From the NCBI GenBank assembly GCA_020426125.1, contig JAGQQQ010000300.1, positions 1-5,449 on the forward strand: 5,449 bases of DNA. Direction: 5' to 3'. This DNA is from Planctomycetaceae bacterium (GTDB taxonomy: Bacteria > Planctomycetota > Planctomycetia > Planctomycetales > Planctomycetaceae). The notes beneath the pieces are model-generated. The model did not search any database. It saw only the letters and a program-made list of their open reading frames with translations, and was not told where the DNA came from. The position numbers were made by a program, and so were the translations under genes. This document shows, one piece after another, positions 1-5,449 of this stretch (its first letter is position 1; each line of letters starts with the position of its first letter).

Positions 1-1
1 G

Positions 2-1042
2 CTCTTGGATGTTTCCGATGCGGGCTTGTTGACGGATGAAAACGGAAATCGCAACCCCGATGAAGCCGGGGAAAACGACGTGACTCATGCGATCATTGGT
101 GAAGAGCCGATCATCGGGCTCGCCACGTCGGCCACGGTTACCGGACATCAAGTCACGTTAGATTACTACGGCGAAAATCTCGGGAATGTGACCCTGAGTT
201 CACTGGACCTCGTCGACAACCTGGATGCGGTTTTCGGAGCGGGCAATTACTCGCTGACGTCGGCTCCCGTGTTGATCGATAATCCAGGGACATTGACTCT
301 CAATCCCACATTTAATGGAAGCACCAATGTCACCCTCTTCTCAGCGGGAACCCTCGCGATCGGTCGAACATTCCAATTGCGACTGATCATCGACGTCACG
401 ACCGTCACGGATGTAGGTTTCGGAGTTGGTGCCTACCGCCAACAGGCGTTCATCATGGGACAAGGTCCGTCTGGAACCGTGTCGGGCGACTTCTCAGTCA
501 ACGGGGGGGATCCCGACCCGAATGGAAATGGCTCCCCGGCCGACCCCAGTGAAGATGCCATCACTTCGTTCTTCCTCGAATCTTCTTCCGTCGGCGTGGC
601 GGTTCGTGCCACAGTCAACGGACAAACCGTCACGTTGGATTACTTTATCGAGAATCTGGGGAACACCGGACTCGACAACTTCAGCCTCCCCATCGACTTG
701 GACTCCTTATTTGGAACCGGGAACTACACGATTGTCGGGGCTCCGATTCGGACAAGTGAACGGCCCTCCTTCGTTCTCAATCCCGACTTTGACGGAATCC
801 TCGACTTCGAATTGATCCAATCCGGCTCACTCCCGGCGGGCGTGACAGACAGCTTCCAGATTGTGGTTTCCGTAGACCGCATCGTGGACATGGGAAGCGG
901 CAAAGGGGTTTATTCCCATCAGGTCACCGTTCAAGCTCAAACTCCGTCTATGGCCATCATTTCCGATCTGTCAGACTCCGGAACATTCCCTGACCCGAAT
1001 GGAAACGGATCCGCTGACGACTCGGGGGAAGAAGATCCGACT
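2..1042 (+). repeat. Tandem ~160-residue (about 480 bp) DUF11-like protein repeats: one tail plus two full units
   Basis: Three successive segments end in the same Asp/Asn/Gly signature. The first, at residues 11-26, is TDENGNRNPDE followed by GEND. The second, at 169-187, has DPDPNGNG then EDAIT. The third, at 329-346, has PDPNGNG then EEDPT. The two complete units span about 86-565 and 566-1042. Each opens with a strand containing VTLDY and ENLGN (52-61 and 211-220), followed by a FG.GNY motif (77-82 and 236-241) and a LNP.F.G motif (99-105 and 258-264). The period is 159-160 residues. DNA identity is mostly low, but a gacccgaatggaaa stretch is shared, so these are diverged duplications rather than recent ones. 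This layout matches DUF11-type repeats of large bacterial surface proteins. More units probably lie upstream, because the first one is cut by the window edge. Confidence 0.85.
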
Positions 1043-4000
1043 GTGATTGACTTCGGGCTGGTCGAGTCACTCGTCGTCACGACCCTCGTCGACGAAGACA
1101 ACGGAACCAGCGACACCGCATTCGGGACAGGCACCAGCCTCCGTGAGGCAATCGCGTGGGCCAACGCGAATCCCGGTTCCGACACGATCACCTTTGCCCC
1201 CGGACTCGCAGGGAAAGTCCTGACGTTATGGAATGGTTGGTCTGGCATCGGCGACACGAGCGCGCTCATGATCAGCAGTGATGTCACGATTCAAGGACCG
1301 GTCATGGCACCTGGTCTCACGCTGGCCGTTGACTCCAAAACAGCGCGCCGACACTTCGACGTCAGTTCTATGGGAAGATTGACGTTAAACCATCTCACAT
1401 TGACGGGGGGGAACGTCGCCGGTTCCGGCGGCGCCATCCGCAATGCGGGGGAGTTGGTTGTCAGCCATTCCACGCTCTCAGGGAACTCCGCCGGAACGGG
1501 AGGGGCCATTTTCAGCGAACTCAGTTCGGCGTCACTTTCCATTCACAATTCAACGATCGCGGAAAATTCGGCAACCATCGCAGCGGCAATCTATTCGGGT
1601 GCCATCGCCAGCGAACTGACACACGTTACGATCGTCGACAATACCAGCGGACCCGGAAGCACGGCCTACGTCTCGGACACCAACACGGCTCTGCTGATCA
1701 ATGTCATCTTGTCCCGAAACACCGATGGAACGAATCCCGATGCGAACTTTAGCGGCATCAATAGTGGACTTCTGGATGGAGCGAGCGGCAATAACCTGAT
1801 TGACGTTCCAGCGGCACAACTTCTTTTGGGGGGACTGGGGGACAATGGGGGTTCCACACAGACCGTGGCCCTGATGACAGGAAGCCCAGCGATCAATGCC
1901 GGTATGACGATCAACGACTTCCCGGCAGATCAACGGGGAATGACTCGTGTTGGCATCTCCGATATCGGCGCCTACGAAGCGATTCCTGTCGTCTTGTCCG
2001 TGCCCGGGAGCGTGTTGTTCACGGAAAACGATCCAGCGGTGATCATCGCGGATTCACTCGTTGTGACTCCTGATCAGGATGCGACTCCCATCGTCCAGGC
2101 GACCCTCACCCTGACGAATTTTGTCACGGGTCAGGACGTTCTGGGATTTATCAACGATGGTATGACGATGGGGAACATCACTGTTGTGTCGAACATGGCC
2201 GGAGCCCTGACACTGGCATCTGCCGGGAACACGGCGACGCTCGCCGAATGGCAGGCCGCCCTTCGTGCGGTCACCTACCAGAACACCAGCGACAGTCCGG
2301 ACACGACGACACGAACAATCGAATTCGTTCTCGACGACGGGACGACTCTCAGCAACACGCTCACCAGTTCGGTCATGATCCTGGCCGTCAATGATACCCC
2401 AACCGATATCACGCTTTCGAACAACTCCATCGCAGAAAACGCGGGAATGAATGCCGTGATTGGAAATCTGACAGCGGTTGATCCAGACGGCGGAGACATG
2501 TTGACTTTTTCACTGCCGATTGGACTGGATGACAACTCACGATTCCATCTCTCCGGCAACTCACTTCGAGCGAACGGCAGCTTCGATTTTGAAACGCAAA
2601 ACTCCTTTACGATCACAATTCGTGTTACGGATCAGGATAACGAGACCTACGATGAGCAGTTCACGATCAACATCACCGATGTGACGTGGAATCTCACGTT
2701 GTCGATCCTGCCGACATCTGCCACCGAAGGGGGAACAGCGACCGGAACAGTGACTCGCGATGGCGATCTATCCCAGCCTTCGCTCGTGATGCTGAACAGT
2801 GGAGACGTCTCGGAGGCAAGCGTCCCGGTCTCCGTTATGATCCCAGCGGGGATGGCGTCCGCGACGTTCCAGATTCAGGCCGTGGACGAATCATTCGCGG
2901 ACGGAACCAGACAGGTCACGATCACCGCAACGGCTCTCGACGCAGCTGCTCCGGCCACCTCCAATTTAACCCTGCTCGATAATGACTCGCTTCGTGCTCC
3001 GGATGATCTGGTTTTCTTTGACGAATCATCCCGACGATTCAAACTGGGCATGAACACCGGCAATTCGTTCACCTGGTTCCAGACGAATCCGTTGCCGGTC
3101 ACCATCCAGGGCTACGACAGCTTTATCGGGGATTTCGATGGCGATGGGGATCTGGATGCCGCCGTTCGAAACCGGGACAACACCAATGTGAATCTCTACC
3201 GGAACAACGGAGACGGCACTCTCACCGGCCCGATTCTGTTTGGTCGACTCGGAAACGCTGGAACCGCAAAACACTTTCAGGTTGGCGACTACGACGGCAA
3301 CGGCCGAGATCAGATTCTCTGGCTCTACACCGATGGGAAATATTCCGGCGCCATCTTTTCCCGTGATCTGATCTCGGGGACGTCGTACCTGTTCACCGCC
3401 AACCCCAGTTACGACGGATTCATCACCGGCGACTTCAATGGAGACGGTTTCGACGATCTCGTCGGATTTTATGACAACGATGCCGGGACGAGAACAAACA
3501 TTATTCCGTTCTTCTCGATCGCTTCAAACAACCCGTCACTGCTGCGTCGCCTCAGCCCGATTCCCCAAGGGCCCCCCTCGAATGGACCTTCACTGGGAAG
3601 TTTCGGAGCGAGCATCGAAATCGACGGGCTAACAGGGTTTCGCGTTGCGGATCTCGATGGCGACGGTCGAGACGACCTGATTGCCGTCACAAAGTCCGGA
3701 CAGGTTCTGCACGCGACCGCGACTGGGACGATGGCCGGCGATGGGGTCATCTTTCAAAACGTCCGCCGCTTCGTCTCCTCCAACCGGGCGCCGTCTTTTG
3801 ATCCGGCCCTGTTTACCGGCCAGTTCCTCGTCGGATTGTTTGATGACGATGAGCGCAGCGATCTGTTCACGGTCGACAATCAGGGTGGACTAGTTGTTTC
3901 AACAGCAGGCTTCAACGCTGCGTTCCTCAATCCAGTCATCCTGGCATCGCCAGGTGATGTCTACGGTCATGCACCACCTGGACTCGACTTCACCGTTGGA

Positions 4001-4159
4001 GATTTTGATGGAGACGGCTACGACGATGTGGTCGCACTAGGAACGGACGCGACCGTCTTCCTCTCCACGGGCGATGGCAACCAGTTCGGAGCCCCCCTCG
4101 ACTTTGGCCCCATCATCGGAGGTGGAGCAGGACAGGTCGGAACGATCAAAACGGGGTAA
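2..4159 (+). CDS. Giant multidomain surface/secreted protein, C-terminal part (5' partial): DUF11-like repeats, beta-helix, cadherin-like, Calx-beta, FG-GAP
   Basis: The frame is open at the left edge and ends at TAA 4157-4159; the TTG at 5 is not a credible start because it falls inside a repeat. Residues are counted from that TTG. Residues 1-346 are DUF11-like repeats. Residues 355-660 match a choice-of-anchor Q beta-helix: TSLREAIAWANA near 377, GGAI at 475 and 499, LGDNGGSTQT at 611, GSPAINAG at 626, DIGAYE at 653. Residues 661-796 look like a cadherin-like beta-sandwich. Residues 797-893 are a cadherin domain (AENAG, DPDGGD, DFETQNSF). Residues 894-995 are Calx-beta (ATEGGTATGTV, LLDND). 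Residues 1040-1355 carry FG-GAP/VCBS calcium loops. I see no cysteine and only eight lysines. By family analogy the protein is exported and involved in adhesion or matrix structure, with calcium stiffening its domains; that is inference. No enzyme active site is visible, and no C-terminal membrane helix, LPXTG, PEP-CTERM or autotransporter barrel. Signal peptide and promoter lie outside the window. Confidence 0.93.
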   Translation, partial: LLDVSDAGLLTDENGNRNPDEAGENDVTHAIIGEEPIIGLATSATVTGHQVTLDYYGENLGNVTLSSLDLVDNLDAVFGAGNYSLTSAPVLIDNPGTLTLNPTFNGSTNVTLFSAGTLAIGRTFQLRLIIDVTTVTDVGFGVGAYRQQAFIMGQGPSGTVSGDFSVNGGDPDPNGNGSPADPSEDAITSFFLESSSVGVAVRATVNGQTVTLDYFIENLGNTGLDNFSLPIDLDSLFGTGNYTIVGAPIRTSERPSFVLNPDFDGILDFELIQSGSLPAGVTDSFQIVVSVDRIVDMGSGKGVYSHQVTVQAQTPSMAIISDLSDSGTFPDPNGNGSADDSGEEDPTVIDFGLVESLVVTTLVDEDNGTSDTAFGTGTSLREAIAWANANPGSDTITFAPGLAGKVLTLWNGWSGIGDTSALMISSDVTIQGPVMAPGLTLAVDSKTARRHFDVSSMGRLTLNHLTLTGGNVAGSGGAIRNAGELVVSHSTLSGNSAGTGGAIFSELSSASLSIHNSTIAENSATIAAAIYSGAIASELTHVTIVDNTSGPGSTAYVSDTNTALLINVILSRNTDGTNPDANFSGINSGLLDGASGNNLIDVPAAQLLLGGLGDNGGSTQTVALMTGSPAINAGMTINDFPADQRGMTRVGISDIGAYEAIPVVLSVPGSVLFTENDPAVIIADSLVVTPDQDATPIVQATLTLTNFVTGQDVLGFINDGMTMGNITVVSNMAGALTLASAGNTATLAEWQAALRAVTYQNTSDSPDTTTRTIEFVLDDGTTLSNTLTSSVMILAVNDTPTDITLSNNSIAENAGMNAVIGNLTAVDPDGGDMLTFSLPIGLDDNSRFHLSGNSLRANGSFDFETQNSFTITIRVTDQDNETYDEQFTINITDVTWNLTLSILPTSATEGGTATGTVTRDGDLSQPSLVMLNSGDVSEASVPVSVMIPAGMASATFQIQAVDESFADGTRQVTITATALDAAAPATSNLTLLDNDSLRAPDDLVFFDESSRRFKLGMNTGNSFTWFQTNPLPVTIQGYDSFIGDFDGDGDLDAAVRNRDNTNVNLYRNNGDGTLTGPILFGRLGNAGTAKHFQVGDYDGNGRDQILWLYTDGKYSGAIFSRDLISGTSYLFTANPSYDGFITGDFNGDGFDDLVGFYDNDAGTRTNIIPFFSIASNNPSLLRRLSPIPQGPPSNGPSLGSFGASIEIDGLTGFRVADLDGDGRDDLIAVTKSGQVLHATATGTMAGDGVIFQNVRRFVSSNRAPSFDPALFTGQFLVGLFDDDERSDLFTVDNQGGLVVSTAGFNAAFLNPVILASPGDVYGHAPPGLDFTVGDFDGDGYDDVVALGTDATVFLSTGDGNQFGAPLDFGPIIGGGAGQVGTIKTG
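3131..4027 (+). repeat. FG-GAP/VCBS-type calcium-loop array (six loops, one degenerate) at the C-terminus
   Basis: Six EF-hand-like acidic loops recur at the C-terminus: DFDGDGDLD (residue 1043), DYDGNGRDQ (1095), DFNGDGFDD (1143), DLDGDGRDD (1217), FDDDERSD (1279) and DFDGDGYDD (1333). Most are preceded by a short hydrophobic strand such as FIG, FQVG, FITG, FRVA or FTVG, and followed by a strand such as DLIAV or DVVAL. This is the usual FG-GAP/VCBS blade pattern, as in integrin-like beta-propellers, where the loop binds calcium. The fifth loop has lost the D-G-D-G core and is probably a structural blade without strong calcium binding. Spacing is uneven (about 46 to 74 residues), so blades have inserts. 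Six loops could make a six- or seven-bladed propeller if one blade lacks a loop; the exact number is inference. Confidence 0.85.
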
Positions 4160-4340
4160 ACTTGTTCACCCTGTGCGGGCAATGCCCTCGCTGAGGGGAT
4201 TCGCGCGGAGGCTGGCTCCCCACGCCTTTTCGCTGAAGGACACGGACATCCCCAGGACCGCATCAGTCAGGTTCACATTCTTTGGAGTCGTGCGCGTAAG
4301 CACCCTCAAAAACGGTCGTCATATGATGGATTTGGGGGCT

Positions 4341-4372
4341 CAATCCGATCGACCGTATTCGGGTTGGCTTTT
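4341..4372 (+). terminator. Possible weak intrinsic terminator downstream of the giant gene
   Basis: CAATCCGA (4341-4348) can pair with TCGGGTTG (4359-4366), giving an eight-pair stem with one G-U and a ten-base loop. It is followed at 4369-4372 by TTTT. It lies about 180 bp past the stop of the surface-protein gene on the same strand, a reasonable place for termination. The stem is short, the loop large and the T-run only four bases, so this is a candidate only. Confidence 0.3.
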
Positions 4373-4532
4373 ATGAAGTGCACGGAGTTGATAGAGGGGG
4401 GGTGTGCGCATTTTCAGAATAGACGTTTTGATCGCACAACCCGCACTGGAATCGACAATGGCGAATGGTCAAAGAGCCAGTCGGAGTCCGGATCGTTGCG
4501 GTGACCCAGCCTCGATAGACTATCGGTCGTTC

Positions 4533-4574
4533 GAAACAATGGGGCGTCCGCTACCACGGCCGTCCCATTGTTTC
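4533..4574. repeat. Long stem-loop: 11-bp perfect arms extending to about 16 pairs
   Basis: GAAACAATGGG (4533-4543) is the exact reverse complement of CCCATTGTTTC (4564-4574). Inward, 4544-4546 pair with 4561-4563 (one G-U), then one mismatch (4547/4560), then 4548-4549 pair with 4558-4559. An eight-base loop (4550-4557) is left. The stem is therefore 17 positions long with a single mismatch, the strongest hairpin I found in the window. No T-run follows on either strand, so a classical intrinsic terminator is unlikely. A structured transcript, a protein-binding palindrome or an isolated copy of a dispersed repeat are all possible. Confidence 0.7.
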
Positions 4575-4699
4575 CCACTCGCTCAGTCACCACCCGGCCC
4601 ACCTCCTTGCCCAACCAATGGACCTCCTCTTCGCAATCGAATGTGTCACCAGAATTGATGCTTTCTATCGTTTCGACTTCCCGACCTTCAGTCCAATTC

Positions 4700-4745
4700 G
4701 GAACCTGGAAGTTCCCAAAGCCTTGCTGGGGAAATCCCAGGTTCC
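4700..4745. repeat. Long imperfect stem-loop with 9-bp outer and 5-bp inner arms
   Basis: GGAACCTGG (4700-4708) is the exact reverse complement of CCAGGTTCC (4737-4745). Inside it, after a symmetric three-base internal loop (4709-4711 against 4734-4736, whose middle bases can pair A-T), TTCCC (4712-4716) pairs with GGGAA (4729-4733). The terminal loop is 12 bases (4717-4728). No T-run follows. It sits about 125 bp after the 4533-4574 hairpin and 195 bp before the regulator remnant. Its role is unknown. Confidence 0.6.
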
Positions 4746-4881
4746 CGCCAAAGGGCGTCATCAACGCAAACAACAGGGAGGTCATCCTTCAATACACCCG
4801 TATCGCCACAGATCAGCGATGACACTCAACACTTCGGAAGACTCGTCACTTCTCCCTGCTTGCTGTCACAAAGTAGCGGAT

Positions 4882-4902
4882 TCAACATGTTGGTCATGTT
4901 GA
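4882..4902. promoter_or_regulatory. Perfect 8-bp inverted repeat upstream of the GntR remnant: candidate operator or small terminator
   Basis: TCAACATG (4882-4889) and CATGTTGA (4895-4902) are perfect inverted arms around TTGGT. The left arm also lies within the 10-bp palindrome CAACATGTTG (4883-4892). The repeat ends 38 bp before the likely original ATG of the regulator at 4941. GntR-family regulators often bind such short palindromes in their own promoters, so a relic autoregulatory operator is plausible. A TCTTTTC tract follows directly (4903-4909), so a small + strand terminator is the main alternative. No clear -35/-10 pair was identified. Confidence 0.35.
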
Positions 4903-4940
4903 TCTTTTCGAGCGGAGAAGTTTTCATACTCATCGAAGAC

Positions 4941-5449
4941 ATGGAACGTTAGACAACGGGGGATTTGGTCGTTGAACGAATCGCAGGGAGCATCAAAGGC
5001 CAGAACCTCTCAGCGGGGGAGCGGCTGCCTGGTGAGTATGAACTGGTTGAACAGCTCAAGGTGAGCCGCCCGTGTTGCGCGAGGCGCCGTCACGGACGCA
5101 GAGCAGGGGACAGGTGGACATCCAGCGGGGACGTGGCACATTCTTGGGGAACCAGACAAGTCTGGTCAACTGCATGAGGCCGTTGCAATCCGCAGTGACG
5201 AACTGACCTCGGGAACTGTAAATTGATGCCGAGTTGGCCGCCGTTCTGGCCGAGCGATGGAATCCGCAGGCTGTCGAGGACGTATCCGCTTAAAAAGATC
5301 ATGCTTTTCGTCTTTGTAGTTCGCCTACCCCGTCTGAGGACCACGTTAGCGCGTCTCGGTCGTTGGTCGATCGTCACAGCCTCGACGCTCAATACCATGT
5401 TCTACGACATCCCTGGGAGATGATCTATGAGAGTCCGTCAAAACCGTTT
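4941..5449 (+). pseudogene. Degraded GntR-family (FadR/FCD-type) transcriptional regulator, cut by the right window edge
   Basis: The N-terminal winged helix is recognisable. From 4962 the frame reads DLVVERIAGSIKGQ, then LPGEYELVEQLKVSRP, matching the family's LPSERELAxxLxVSR pattern. A one-base deletion near 5070-5072 shifts the frame. From 5072 the next frame continues VLREA, then VDIQRGRGTFLGN, the conserved wing. The likely ATG is 4941, but TAG interrupts at 4950. Later stops in the second frame are TGA 5204, TAA 5219 and TAA 5291, yet the same frame still carries PREL (5207), IDAELAAVLAERW (5222) and a possible D-x-x-[FY]-H FCD motif, DAQYH (5384). About a dozen codons seem missing between PREL and IDAEL. 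Intact relatives bind operators through the winged helix and sense small carboxylates or sugar acids through the FCD domain; this copy cannot make the full protein. Family is confident; the FCD assignment is moderate. Confidence 0.82.

Larger units (their letters stand above)
4160..4940. other. Gene-poor intergenic stretch, about 780 bp
   Basis: I see no convincing gene between the surface-protein stop and the regulator remnant. Short open frames exist on both strands, the longest being 123 codons on the minus strand (4785-4414). None has a recognisable domain, a well-spaced ribosome binding site or a conserved motif. No tRNA or rRNA pattern, transposase or direct-repeat array is visible. What it does hold is several inverted repeats, listed separately (4341-4372, 4533-4574, 4700-4745, 4882-4902). 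The part from 4160 to 4330 shows nothing beyond a five-base stem at 4185-4197. It may be regulatory or untranslated sequence, or eroded coding DNA like the pseudogene that follows it. Confidence 0.6.

Noticed and set aside
5..7. TTG as start codon of the giant gene
   Set aside because: The frame is open to the window edge and the TTG falls inside a repeat unit whose other copies continue upstream of the equivalent position.
937..1933. Long minus-strand open frames antisense to the giant gene (for example 937-1287 and 1550-1933)
   Set aside because: They mirror a strongly supported coding frame with clear domain motifs; open antisense frames are common in such sequence.
4185..4197. Five-base stem CCCTC/GAGGG just after the giant gene
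   Set aside because: Too short, with a three-base loop and no T-run; not a credible terminator.
4074..4376. Plus-strand open frame overlapping the 3' end of the giant gene
   Set aside because: Its first part is an out-of-frame reading of the FG-GAP coding region, and the rest has no recognisable features.
4414..4785. Minus-strand open frame of 123 codons in the intergenic stretch
   Set aside because: It has no recognisable domain, its GAAGG sits directly against the ATG, and it spans both long hairpins. It is the best candidate for a small gene there, but not supported enough to list as a CDS.
4568..4902. Plus-strand open frames of 84 and 94 codons in the intergenic stretch
   Set aside because: They overlap each other and the minus-strand frame, have no known motif or ribosome binding site, and look like chance frames.
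5151..5166. Inverted repeat ACCAGAC-AA-GTCTGGT, reminiscent of FadR-type operators
   Set aside because: It lies inside the pseudogene coding region just after the conserved wing and encodes ordinary residues there (N-Q-T-S-L-V); probably coincidence.
5090..5423. Open frames on both strands across the regulator remnant (5090-5398 minus, 5223-5423 plus)
   Set aside because: The same DNA carries GntR and FCD motifs in another plus-strand frame, so these are shadows of the pseudogene.

Overview
The window is about 76% one gene, followed by a long gene-poor stretch and then the decayed start of a regulator gene. Base composition looks moderately GC-rich. The main protein is a very large, aspartate-rich, cysteine-free mosaic of secreted-protein modules: DUF11-like repeats, a choice-of-anchor Q beta-helix, cadherin-like, Calx-beta and FG-GAP/VCBS. 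That style is typical of Planctomycetes (Planctomycetaceae-like), so I infer a planctomycete chromosome. No rRNA, housekeeping gene or other marker is present to confirm this.

Region 1 (2-4159, + strand) is the C-terminal part of a giant extracellular or cell-surface protein. The frame is already open at the left edge, so the true start and any signal peptide lie upstream. At least 1385 residues are visible: the tail of one ~160-residue repeat, two complete repeats, a parallel beta-helix domain, two cadherin-like beta-sandwiches, a Calx-beta domain and a C-terminal array of six FG-GAP-type calcium loops, one of them degenerate. The chain ends shortly after the last loop with no recognisable anchor or sorting signal.

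Region 2 (4160-4940) has no gene I can defend. It holds a weak terminator-like hairpin (4341-4372), two longer imperfect hairpins (4533-4574 and 4700-4745) and a perfect 8-bp inverted repeat (4882-4902) just upstream of the regulator remnant.

Region 3 (4941-5449, + strand, running off the right edge) is a pseudogene of a GntR-family (FadR/FCD-type) transcription regulator. The winged-helix domain is clear, but it is split by a single-base deletion at about 5070-5072 and preceded by a stop four codons after the likely ATG. The remainder reads in one frame but contains three further stops and a probable in-frame deletion.

Nothing shows that the surface protein and the regulator remnant work together: they are about 780 bp apart with a possible terminator between them. 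I found no mobile element, CRISPR array, tRNA or rRNA, and no convincing new multi-gene system. The features most worth a second look are the decay pattern of the regulator and the hairpins in the intergenic stretch.
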